In this document: positions 44,678 to 52,374 of the stretch, one piece after another | Layout: every line of letters begins with the position of its first letter | Position numbering within the stretch: position 1 is the stretch's first letter | Position numbers and translations under genes: made by a program | The notes under the pieces: generated by a model | The model's input: only the letters and a program-made list of their open reading frames with translations | Databases searched by the model: none | Told to the model about the DNA's origin: nothing | Assembly: GCA_963761905.1 (NCBI GenBank) | Contig: CAVXIQ010000008.1 | Coordinates: 62,001 to 126,000, forward strand | Reading direction: 5' to 3' | Length of the DNA stretch: 64,000 nt | Source of the DNA: Gaiellasilicea sp963761905 | GTDB lineage: Bacteria; Actinomycetota; Thermoleophilia; Gaiellales; Gaiellaceae

Positions 44678-45706
44678 ATGGAGACGACGAGCGCGCAAGC
44701 CCTGCTCGTCGAGCCACCGGAGCTCGACTCGGCGTTCGCTGCCATCACGGCAACGATCCCGCGGTCGGAGATCGAGGCGGCTCTCAGCTCGGACGAGCCT
44801 GCGAAGCTCTACCTCGACGTGCGGGCATCGGGCGAGGCAAGAGCGGAGGAGCGGACGCTCAGTGTCGCGTGGGAGCGCGCCGATCTGGAGCGACTGCTCG
44901 CGAACGCCAAGGCCGACGCGATCACGTTCTCGTTCGCGCACGACGATCTCGAGCGTGCGTTCGAGGAGCCGGATGTCGAAGGCCACGGATTCCGCGAGCG
45001 AGCGCTCGTCCTGACCGTCGCCGCAGCAGCCGCCACCGGCGCGAGCGCGGCCAGCGCGGCCGCGGCACCCGATCCCGGCACGGGCTCGAATGTCGCGCCG
45101 ATCGTCGCGCAGGTCTCGCACGGCGAGGCCCAGACCGCGAGCCAGCTTCCGGCGACCCCCGTCAACGACGAGGCCAGCCTCGCCGCCCGAGGAATCACGG
45201 CCGGTGGCGTGCACGACGAAGCCACGCTCGTCTCGCGAGGGATCGAGGCTCCGGCGGTCGCCGACGTCTCGCACGGCGAGGCGCTCACCGCCAGCCAGTT
45301 CGCCGCGATTCCCGCGAACGACGAGGCCAGCCTCGCCGCGCGTGGAATCGAGCTCACGCCGGTGCACGACGAGGCGAATCTGGTCTCGCGCGGGATCGAG
45401 ACGCCGTTCGTCCCTGATGTCTCCCACGGTGAGGCTCTGACTGCGAGCCAGCTCGGCGCTGTGGCCGACGAGGCCGCTCTCGTCAGCGTCGCGGCCGGCC
45501 AGGTCGCACCGATCCACGACGAGACGTCTCTCGCGGCACGCGGAATCGAGTCGCCGCCCGTGGGCGACACGTCGGGCTTCGAGCTGCCGACGATCGACGC
45601 TCCGGCCGCAGCAGTCACCGCCGGGATCGCCGGCGGCCTCGCGCTGCTGATCACCGCGGCCGGCTTCTCGGCCCGGCGCGGCCGCGGCGGCCCCCGCCCG
45701 GCTTAA
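44678..45706 (+). CDS. Repeat-built protein with C-terminal membrane anchor
   Basis: Protein of 342 residues; I do not recognise the family. Residues 1-105 form a mixed alpha/beta domain (LYLDVRASGEARAEERTLSV). A small-residue hydrophobic stretch (about 106-128) follows. Then come six copies of a decapeptide like DEASLAARGI/DEANLVSRGI, spaced 16-50 residues apart, interleaved with three copies of VSHGEALTASQ. A C-terminal transmembrane segment (AGIAGGLALLITAAGFS) is followed by RRGRGG, as in surface-anchored proteins. ATG 44678 has AAGGAG five bases upstream. Expression may be high, given the strong ribosome site and flanking terminator. Confidence 0.6.
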   Translation: METTSAQALLVEPPELDSAFAAITATIPRSEIEAALSSDEPAKLYLDVRASGEARAEERTLSVAWERADLERLLANAKADAITFSFAHDDLERAFEEPDVEGHGFRERALVLTVAAAAATGASAASAAAAPDPGTGSNVAPIVAQVSHGEAQTASQLPATPVNDEASLAARGITAGGVHDEATLVSRGIEAPAVADVSHGEALTASQFAAIPANDEASLAARGIELTPVHDEANLVSRGIETPFVPDVSHGEALTASQLGAVADEAALVSVAAGQVAPIHDETSLAARGIESPPVGDTSGFELPTIDAPAAAVTAGIAGGLALLITAAGFSARRGRGGPRPA

Positions 45707-45716
45707 ACGCGAAACC

Positions 45717-45742
45717 GAGGGGCCGGCTCAGGCCGGCCCCTC
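45717..45742. terminator. Perfect 11-bp bidirectional terminator hairpin
   Basis: GAGGGGCCGGC, loop TCAG, GCCGGCCCCTC, located between the convergent ends of the repeat protein (stop 45706) and the small secreted protein (stop 45764). It can act in both directions. Confidence 0.7.
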
Positions 45743-45763
45743 GTCGTCTTCGGCCGCTGACGC

Positions 45764-46108
45764 CTACGCGGCAGCTGCGTCGTTGTCCCGCGCTCCGTAG
45801 AAGTACTCCCAGGCCTTGGTGCTGGAACCGCGGAGGTTCGAGGTCGCCTTCAGGCAGAAGGTGCCGTCGGCGTTGCCGTCGATCACAACCGCGAGGTCGA
45901 TGAGTTCCTGGGCCGTATACGGCGCTGGATCGGCGGCCAGGCCGGCGGCGATTCGGGGGAACTGCTGGAGGTCGGCTTCGGTCCGCGGAATCGCATAGGC
46001 GGTGAAGCCGTTCGGGCAGCTCGCGCGCTCCTTCGCGGTGGCGGCACTCGGGACGAGCACGAGCGCGGTCAGCGCGGTCACGAGGCTGAAGAGGATTCCT
46101 TGCCGCAT
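45764..46108 (-). CDS. Small secreted protein, unknown family
   Basis: Protein of 114 residues with a clear signal peptide (MRQGILFSLVTALTALVLVPSAATA, cleavage after ATA). The mature part contains two Cys (ASCPNGF and DGTFCLKA) that could pair, and the stretch VVIDGNADGTFCLK, which looks like a calcium-loop-like or small extracellular motif. ATG 46108 is preceded by GGGAGA; a longer frame from 46150 lacks such support. It is convergent with the repeat protein across a shared terminator. Function unknown. Confidence 0.7.
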   Translation of the reverse strand: MRQGILFSLVTALTALVLVPSAATAKERASCPNGFTAYAIPRTEADLQQFPRIAAGLAADPAPYTAQELIDLAVVIDGNADGTFCLKATSNLRGSSTKAWEYFYGARDNDAAAA

Positions 46109-46212
46109 GTGTCTCCCTTCGGAGCGTTGCAATTGCCACATTGATGTCACTCCGGCGTTGCGGAGTCAATCCGGGCAAACCTCAGGTCGGGCGATCGTCC
46201 GGGTCGTCCTGA

Positions 46213-46296
46213 TGCCGAAGGCGGGAATCGAACCCGCACTCCCCGAAGGGAACCGGATTTTGAGTCCGGCGCGTCTGCCAGTTCCGCCACTTCGGC
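46213..46296 (-). tRNA. tRNA-Leu(CAA)
   Basis: Reverse strand. Acceptor arms GCCGAAG and CTTCGGC pair perfectly with discriminator A. The anticodon loop reads ACTCAAAATC (anticodon CAA). A long variable arm (TTCCCTTCGGGGAG) marks a class II tRNA, and the T-loop GTTCGAATC is canonical. CCA is not encoded. No integrase or att-like duplication is seen beside it. Confidence 0.95.
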
Positions 46297-46413
46297 TCGA
46301 AGGTTCTTGATCGTAGACGCTCGTTCCGTGTCGGCGTTCGTGGCCGGAGGCCGGCTTGACCGGCCGGGAGGCCCTGTTCGGATGATGCGACGCTGCGATC
46401 ACGGAGGGGCTCA

Positions 46414-46432
46414 GGGGAACCCTGGGTTCCCC
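46414..46432 (-). terminator. Hairpin after the cNMP-binding gene
   Basis: GGGGAACC and GGTTCCCC pair over 8 bp around a 3-base loop, starting 6 bases past the stop at 46438 on the reverse strand. No T-run; likely terminator or 3'-end stabiliser. The rest of 46297-46413 shows no feature. Confidence 0.5.
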
Positions 46433-46437
46433 CATGT

Positions 46438-46848
46438 CTAGCGTTGGATGCGCTCGGCGCACGCGGCGCGCACCGAGGCAGCGAAGGTCGGCAGCTCCTT
46501 CTCGAGTCGCCTGAACGACTGCTCGAACATGACGATCAGCCGCATCGGCGTGAGGGCGACCACCGACGCGGTGCGCCGCCCCGTCACGAGGAGCCCGATC
46601 TCGCCGAAGAAGTCGCCCGGGCCGAGCTCCGCCAGGGGGCGGCCGTCTCGGACTACCTCCGCCTGTCCCTGCTCGATCACGAAGAACTCGTATGCGAAGT
46701 TGCGCTCGGCGCCGATGGTCTCACCTGCCGGGAGCTCGATCGCCTCCGTCAGCTCGGCGGCTCGGCTCAGCTCCTCCGGGCCGAGGTCGGCGAAGAGCGG
46801 CATCGCGCGGAGTTGCCCGGGACGTACGGCGGCTCGATCGACTGCCAT
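46438..46848 (-). CDS. Stand-alone cyclic-nucleotide-binding-domain protein
   Basis: Protein of 136 residues that is only a CRP-like cNMP-binding beta-barrel: LFADLGPEELSRAAELTEAI, LPAGETIGAERNFAYEFFVIEQG, then LGPGDFFGEIGLLVTGRRTASVVAL. The last is the phosphate-binding cassette (GEIGLL-RTASV). It has no DNA-binding domain, so it may sense cAMP/cGMP for a partner. A BTAD-cyclase regulator lies at the right end of the window, but no link is proven. Start ATG 46848. Confidence 0.88.
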   Translation of the reverse strand: MAVDRAAVRPGQLRAMPLFADLGPEELSRAAELTEAIELPAGETIGAERNFAYEFFVIEQGQAEVVRDGRPLAELGPGDFFGEIGLLVTGRRTASVVALTPMRLIVMFEQSFRRLEKELPTFAASVRAACAERIQR

Positions 46849-46953
46849 CGAAGCGATGGTTCCACGCGGTCCGAGCGGCGGTCAAGCAGTTCACCGCATC
46901 CACACAATCGCTCTCCGAATTCCTCCGCTCGGAGCGGCAACCTCCTTACAAAG

Positions 46954-46981
46954 TTGAAAGAGCGGGGAACTGCACTAATAC
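46954..46981 (+). promoter_or_regulatory. SigA-type promoter of the second liv operon
   Basis: TTGAAA (46954-46959) and TAATAC (46976-46981) with a 16-base spacer form the clearest -35/-10 pair in the window. It lies about 88 bases before the binding-protein start, unlike the leaderless genes. Confidence 0.6.
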
Positions 46982-46992
46982 TTCCGGCTTCC

Positions 46993-47034
46993 GCCGGTGG
47001 AGGGCTGCTGATTTGTCGTCCAGAAACCACCGGC
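46993..47034 (+). promoter_or_regulatory. 5'-leader stem of the second liv operon
   Basis: GCCGGTGG (46993-47000) pairs with CCACCGGC (47027-47034) in the predicted transcript, leaving a 26-base loop. It sits between the promoter and the GGAGGAGG ribosome site and may regulate translation or stability. I cannot match it to a known riboswitch. Confidence 0.35.
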
Positions 47035-47068
47035 TCAGGTCAGCGTTTGACGGAGGAGGCATGTGTTG

Positions 47069-48451
47069 GTGAATCACAGAAAGCGCGGGATGTTGGGGGC
47101 ATTCGCCCTGCTCGTGGCCGTGTTGGCGCTCGTTGCGGCGGGCTGCGGCGGTGACGACGACGAGAGCTCGGACGGCGGCGCCACGACCGAAGAGTCGAGC
47201 GGCGGCGGCAGCATCGAGGCGCTTCCGTCGTCGTCGTGCACGGCGATCGAGTACGAGGGCGAAGGCGATCCGGATGTGCTGATCGCGTCCGACTTCCCCC
47301 TTCAGGGCTCGTCGCGCACCCAGACGATCCAGATCGTCGAGGCGATCCGGTTCATTCTCGAGAAGCAGAGCTGGAAGGCGGGCGACCTCAACGTCGCCTA
47401 TCAGTCCTGCGACGACTCGACGGCGCAGGCCGGCAAGTGGGACTCGGGCAAGTGCTCGACGAACGCCCAGGCCTACGCGGGGAACGAGAAGCTCGTCGGG
47501 GTGATCGGCACCTTCAACTCGGGCTGCGCGGCGATCGTCATCCCGGTGCTGAACCAGGCTCCGGGCGGCGGCGTCGCGATGGTCTCTCCGGCGAACACGT
47601 ATGTCTGCCTCACGGAGGGCGGCCCCGGCTGCGACTCGACCGAGCCGGACAAGTACTACCCGGCCGGTACCCGCAACTACACACGCGTCGTGGCCCACGA
47701 TGCGTATCAGGGGGCGGCGGTGGCCGAGTTCGCCCAGGAGCAGGGGATCAAGAACGTCTACATCCTGAACGACAAGGAGGCCTACGGCCTCGGCGTCGCG
47801 ACGAACTTCCGCAACGCGGCCGAGAGCCTCGGAATCAAGATCGCCGGGTTCGCGGCGTGGGATCCGAAGGCGTCGAGCTACGAGGCGCTCTTCCGCAAGA
47901 TCGGCGGCACCGGGGCGGACGCGGTCTTCCTCGGGGGGCTGATCGACGAGAACGGCGCCCAGGTGATCAAGGACAAGGTCGCCACGCTCGGGCCGAACGA
48001 CGGCAAGGTCAAGCTGCTCGCGCCGGACGGCTTCACGCAGCAGTCGACGATCGACGAGGCCGGCGGCTCGGCGGCGGGGATGTTCATGAGCATCGCCGGC
48101 GTGCCGATCGACCAGTTCAAGGGCGCCGGCAAGGAGTTCGCCGATGAACTCGCGCCGCGGCTCGACGGGCGGATCGATCCGTACGCGATCTACGGTGGTC
48201 AGGCGGCGCAGATCATGCTCGAGGCGATCGCGGCGTCGGACGGGAGCCGGGCAGAGGTGCTCGCGAAGCTGTTCGAGACCAAGGTCACCGACGGCCTCCT
48301 CGGCAGCTTCGAGATCAACGAGAACGGCGATCCCGGCCAGGCAGGCGGGGCGGTCGTCGGGTTCACGATCTACAAGGCGACCGACAAGCTCGAGACCGAG
48401 AAGACGCTCTCTCCGAAGCCGGAGAACGTCGAGGCGGCACGAGGCACCTAG
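47069..48451 (+). CDS. Branched-chain amino-acid binding lipoprotein, LivJ/K-like
   Basis: Binding protein of the second importer, about 460 residues. A signal peptide ends in the lipobox LVAAGCGG, so the mature protein is lipid-anchored through Cys. An acidic Ser/Gly linker follows, then the type I periplasmic binding fold (VLIASDFPLQGSSRTQTIQIVEAI, GVIGTFNSGCAAIVIPVLNQ, DAVFLGGLIDENGAQVI). The extra cysteines in the lobe (CDDSTAQ, GKCSTNAQ, VCLTEGGPGCDS) suggest disulfides. GGAGGAGG lies nine bases before GTG 47069; GTG 47063 is an alternative. First gene of a five-gene operon with its own promoter. Confidence 0.9.
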   Translation: MNHRKRGMLGAFALLVAVLALVAAGCGGDDDESSDGGATTEESSGGGSIEALPSSSCTAIEYEGEGDPDVLIASDFPLQGSSRTQTIQIVEAIRFILEKQSWKAGDLNVAYQSCDDSTAQAGKWDSGKCSTNAQAYAGNEKLVGVIGTFNSGCAAIVIPVLNQAPGGGVAMVSPANTYVCLTEGGPGCDSTEPDKYYPAGTRNYTRVVAHDAYQGAAVAEFAQEQGIKNVYILNDKEAYGLGVATNFRNAAESLGIKIAGFAAWDPKASSYEALFRKIGGTGADAVFLGGLIDENGAQVIKDKVATLGPNDGKVKLLAPDGFTQQSTIDEAGGSAAGMFMSIAGVPIDQFKGAGKEFADELAPRLDGRIDPYAIYGGQAAQIMLEAIAASDGSRAEVLAKLFETKVTDGLLGSFEINENGDPGQAGGAVVGFTIYKATDKLETEKTLSPKPENVEAARGT

Positions 48452-48473
48452 CGCCGATCACGTAGCACCGGTT

Positions 48474-48499
48474 CGGGGGAGGGCGCGAGCCCTCCCCCG
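48474..48499 (+). terminator. Intercistronic hairpin between binding protein and permease genes
   Basis: CGGGGGAGGGC, loop GCGA, GCCCTCCCCCG: perfect 11-bp stem 23 bases after the binding-protein stop, without a T-run. Such hairpins often raise the level of the first cistron by partial termination or 3'-end protection. Confidence 0.6.
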
Positions 48500-48569
48500 A
48501 CCGTTCTCCCCTCGCTCCTGACTGCGACCAGGCGACAGCATCAGCTCCCGATCCCGCACCGACTCCCCG

Positions 48570-49605
48570 TTGACCGCCCTCCGCGGGCTCGTCCCGTCGA
48601 GCGTGATCGGCGTGGTGGGAACGGCGTTCGTCGTGCTCCTCGTAATCTGGGTGATCGGCAACTTCGTCCAGGATCCGGGCGAGTTCCTGAACGTGCTGCT
48701 GATCGGGGTCACGAACGGCTCCGTCTACGGCCTGATCGCGCTCGGCTACACGCTCGTCTACGGAATCCTGCAGCTGATCAACTTCGCGCACGGGGACGTG
48801 TTCGCGCTCAGCGGCCTGGTCGCCAGCTCGATGATCATCACCGTCTTCGACCTCTCCACCTCGGACTCGGCGGGCGTCCTCGTGCTCGGGATCGTCGCCA
48901 CGCTCGCCGTCGCGATGCTCTTCGGCGTCAACCCTGAACACGGGAATCGAGTACGTCGCCTACCGGCCGCTGCGCAACGCGCCCAGGGTCGCCCCCCTGA
49001 TCACGGCGGTGGGGGTGTCCTTCCTCCTTCAGAACATCGGCCTCGTCTTCTGGGGGGTCAACTACACGTCCGTCCCGCGGCTCGTCCCGAACTCGGTCGC
49101 GTTCTCGATCGGCCCGGTCGACTTCCAGTGGAACAAGGTCGCGGTCATCCTGATCACGCTCCCGGTGCTCCTCGCGCTCACGTATCTCGTCCGCGCGACG
49201 CGGCAGGGGAAGGCGATGCGAGCGACCTCGCAGGATCCGGAGGCGGCGGCGATGATGGGCGTCAACGTGAACCGGACGATCTCCTTCACGTTCATGCTGG
49301 CGGGAGGCCTGGCGGGCGCCGCGGGCGTGCTCTACCTCCTCAACTTCACGACGATCCGCTACGACCAGGGCTTCCAGCTCGGGTTGATCGCCTTCACGGC
49401 TGCCGTGCTCGGCGGAATCGGGAACATGGCAGGAGCGCTCCTCGGCGCGCTCACGATCGGCCTGATCGAGGCGTTCAACGAGGGGCTCACCTGGTACACG
49501 CCGGGCAGCGACTGGACCCGCTCGATGGTCTTCGGCCTCCTGATCGCGATCCTCGTCTTCCGGCCCGAGGGCCTCCTCGGCGAGAGGACGCCCGAAGGCC
49601 AATGA
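48570..49605 (+). CDS. livH: Branched-chain amino-acid ABC permease LivH, second copy (frame break)
   Basis: Permease of about 345 residues for the second importer. GVTNGSVYGLIALGYTLVYGILQLINFAHGD is the LivH N-terminal hallmark; later come YRPLRNAPRVAPLITAVGVSFLLQ and GLIAFTAAVLGGIGNMAGALLGA. The frame breaks near 48935 (AACCCTGAAC); both parts align to one LivH. The TTG at 48570 is the only nearby start and adds a 40-residue hydrophobic extension before the usual N-terminus. The stop overlaps livM by four bases. Confidence 0.85.
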
Positions 49606-50831
49606 CCTCGCCCACGCGAAAGACGAGCTCGGGCGGCGGGGGAGGCTGGCTGCCGCCTCAGGTCACGGGCGCCTGGGAGCGGCTGCCGGAGCCGGTGCGT
49701 CGCGCCTGGCTTCCGACCGTCCTGATCGTGCTGGCGTTCTTCTACCCCAAGTACGCGAGCAGCCTGCCGAGCGCGTTCCCAGGCGTCGGCACGCTCGTGA
49801 TCATGCTCGTCTTCACGATGATGGCCGTCGGCCTGAACATCGTCGTCGGCTACGCGGGGCTCCTCGACCTCGGCTACGTGGCCTTCTACGCGGTCGGCGC
49901 GTACACCGCGGCCTGGTTCGCCTCGCTCCAGTTCGAGCAGGTCACGTTCCACTTCGGCTCGGTCGGGATCAGCCGGGAGGCGGTCGGGATCCACATCTCG
50001 ATCTGGCTCGTGCTCCTGATCGCCGGCAGCCTGACCGCGCTCGCGGGAATCCTGATCGGCCTGCCGACCCTGCGCCTCCGTGGGGACTACCTCGCGATCG
50101 TGACGCTCGGCTTCGGCGAGATCATCCCGCAGTTCGTCAGGAACGGCGACAGCATCTTCGGTTTCGACCTCACCCACGGCACGTTCGGGATCAGCCCGAT
50201 CGACTCACCGGGCTTCGGGGACACGATCGAGGATGCGATCGGCCTTCCTGCGAGCTTCCAGCAGTCCTTCGAGCGGGCCCAGTGGTTCTACTGGGGTGCA
50301 CTCGCCTTGCTCCTGTTCACCGTCTTCTGCTCGGTCCGGCTGCGCGACTCGCGCCTCGGGCGCGCCTGGATCGCGATCCGTGAGGATGAGACCGCCGCGG
50401 CCGCGATGGGAGTCCCCCTGATGCGGACGAAGACATGGGCCTACGCGATCGGCGCCTTCTTCGGCGGCGTCGCGGGCTGCTACTACTCGACCTTCAAGAG
50501 CGGCGCCTTCCCGAGCGACTTCTACTTCAACATCTCCGTCTTCCTGCTCTGCATGGTGATCCTGGGCGGGATGGGCTCGGTCTGGGGTGTCGTCCTCGGC
50601 GGCCTGATCCTCTCCTACCTCGACCAGGAGGGGCTGGCCAAGCTGGGCAACTTCGTCAGCGACGTGATCGGTCGGCCGATCGACGTTCCGAAGTACAACT
50701 TCGGCGTCTACGGGCTGATCATCGTGCTGATGATGCTCTTCCGTCCCACCGGGCTGATCCCCGAGCGGCGGCGCAAGAAGGAGCTCTCGGAAGGCGTCCA
50801 CGACGAGTCGCTGTACGACGCGAGCGCGTGA
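49602..50831 (+). CDS. livM: Branched-chain amino-acid ABC permease LivM, second copy
   Basis: Permease of 409 residues with about nine hydrophobic helices. Motifs GLNIVVGYAGLLDLGYVAFYAVGAY, LRLRGDYLAIVTLGFGEI and the ATPase-contact loop GRAWIAIREDETAAAAMG identify LivM. It has a soluble Gly-rich N-terminus of about 40 residues. ATGA overlap with livH; the TGA stop overlaps the livG ATG by one base. It is intact. Confidence 0.93.
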   Translation: MTSPTRKTSSGGGGGWLPPQVTGAWERLPEPVRRAWLPTVLIVLAFFYPKYASSLPSAFPGVGTLVIMLVFTMMAVGLNIVVGYAGLLDLGYVAFYAVGAYTAAWFASLQFEQVTFHFGSVGISREAVGIHISIWLVLLIAGSLTALAGILIGLPTLRLRGDYLAIVTLGFGEIIPQFVRNGDSIFGFDLTHGTFGISPIDSPGFGDTIEDAIGLPASFQQSFERAQWFYWGALALLLFTVFCSVRLRDSRLGRAWIAIREDETAAAAMGVPLMRTKTWAYAIGAFFGGVAGCYYSTFKSGAFPSDFYFNISVFLLCMVILGGMGSVWGVVLGGLILSYLDQEGLAKLGNFVSDVIGRPIDVPKYNFGVYGLIIVLMMLFRPTGLIPERRRKKELSEGVHDESLYDASA

Positions 50832-51650
50832 TGGCCGAGCCTGCGTCCGACTCTGCGCCCGACTCTGCGCCCGACCTCCTGCTCGGCGCCGAGCACATCC
50901 GCAAGGAGTTCGGCGGTCTGCTCGCCTCCAACGACATCGACTTCACGATCCCGCGCGGCTCGATCGTCTCGCTGATCGGCCCGAACGGCGCCGGGAAGAC
51001 CACCTTCTTCAACATGCTCACCGGCGTCTACAAGCCGACGTCCGGCACGATCGTCTTCGACGGCGTCGACATCACCGGCAAGCCGCCGCACGCGATCACC
51101 AAGCTCGGGATCGGCCGCACCTTCCAGAACATCCGGCTCTTCCCCCAGATGACCGCGGTCGAGAACGTCCTCGTCGGCATGCATTCCCGGATGCACTCGG
51201 GCATCTTCGGCGCGGTCCTGCGCGGGCCGCAGGACGCGCCGGGAGGAGCGGGAGGCGACGGCCCGGGCCCGCGAGCTGCTCCGCTACTCCGGGCTCAAGA
51301 GCGGCCACGACTCCTACGCCTCGAGCCTGCCGTACGGCGACCAGCGGCGGCTCGAGGTCGCGCGTGCGCTCGCCACCGACCCGAAGCTGATCCTTCTCGA
51401 CGAGCCGACCGCCGGGATGAACCCGCAGGAGACCGCCGACTTCATCGGCTTCGTCTCGAAGCTCCGCGACGAGCGCGGGCTGACCGTGCTCCTGATCGAG
51501 CACGACATGAAGGTCGTGATGGGCGTCTCCGACCGGGTGACGGTGCTGGAGTACGGCGAGAAGATCGCCGAGGGCACGCCGCACGAGGTGCAGACCGACG
51601 AGCGCGTCGTCGAGGCGTACCTCGGCAAGGGGGCCGGAGAGCATGGCTGA
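50831..51650 (+). CDS. livG: Liv ABC transporter ATPase LivG, second copy (frame break)
   Basis: ATPase of about 272 residues. Walker A GPNGAGKTT, GIGRTFQNIRLFPQMTAVENV, then after a frame break near 51235 the signature LPYGDQRRLEVARAL, Walker B LILLDEPTAGMNPQE and VLLIEHDMKVV. Both halves are well preserved, so the break is probably a sequence error in the GC-rich CAGGACGCGCCGGGAGG stretch. It overlaps livM by one base and livF by eight. The N-terminus has a duplicated DSAPDSAPD stretch. Confidence 0.87.
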
Positions 51651-52374
51651 GCCCACCGACAACGTCGTCCTCGCGCTCGAGGACGTCCACACCTACTACG
51701 GCGCGATCCACGCGCTGAAGGGCGTGTCGCTCGAGGTCCGCGAGGGCGAGATCGTGACCCTGATCGGCGCGAACGGCGCCGGCAAGTCGACCACCCTGCG
51801 CTCGATCATCGGGCTGAATCATCCCCGCGAGGGCGCGATCCGCTTCCAGGGACGCGAGATCACGAAGGATCCGGCCCACGCGATCGTCAAGTCGGGGATC
51901 GCGCAGTCGCCCGAGGGCCGCCGCCTCTTCCCGCGGATGTCGGTGCTCGAGAACCTGGAGATGGGCGCCTTCCAGCGGGACGATCGCTCGACCTTCAAGG
52001 ACGACGTCGCTCGCGTCTTCGACCTCTTCCCGCGGCTCGCCGAGCGGCGCAACCAGAAGGCGGGGACGATGTCCGGCGGCGAGCAGCAGATGTGCGCGAT
52101 CGGCCGAGCGCTGATGGCGCACCCGAAGCTCCTGCTCCTGGACGAGCCGTCCATGGGCCTGGCGCCGATCTTCGTCGAGAAGATCTTCGAGATCGTCCGC
52201 GAGATCAACGCCCAGGGAACGCCGATCCTCCTCGTCGAGCAGAACGCGCTCATGGCGCTCGATGCGGCGAACCGCGGCTACGTGCTCGAAACGGGGAGGA
52301 TCGCCCTCGAGGGACCGGCCAAGGAGCTGCGCGAGAACGAGCAGGTGCGGAAGTCGTACCTGGGAGAAGGCTAG
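51643..52374 (+). CDS. livF: Liv ABC transporter ATPase LivF, second copy
   Basis: ATPase of 243 residues. Walker A GANGAGKSTT, signature MSGGEQQMCAIGRAL, Walker B LLLLDEPSMGLAP and LVEQNALMAL match LivF, with the C-terminal KSYLGEG. It overlaps livG by eight bases and completes the second importer in the order binding protein-H-M-G-F, whereas the first is G-F-H-M-binding protein. Its TAG overlaps the stop of the convergent LarA-like gene in one CTAG. Confidence 0.94.
   Translation: MAEPTDNVVLALEDVHTYYGAIHALKGVSLEVREGEIVTLIGANGAGKSTTLRSIIGLNHPREGAIRFQGREITKDPAHAIVKSGIAQSPEGRRLFPRMSVLENLEMGAFQRDDRSTFKDDVARVFDLFPRLAERRNQKAGTMSGGEQQMCAIGRALMAHPKLLLLDEPSMGLAPIFVEKIFEIVREINAQGTPILLVEQNALMALDAANRGYVLETGRIALEGPAKELRENEQVRKSYLGEG

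Noticed and set aside
45160..45580. CRISPR-like direct repeats
   Set aside because: The repeats are in coding frame, encode DEA-L--RGI peptides with codon variation, and have irregular spacing; they are protein repeats.
46213..46296. tRNA-Leu as an integration site for a mobile element
   Set aside because: No integrase, no repeat of the tRNA 3' end and no change in gene character on either side.
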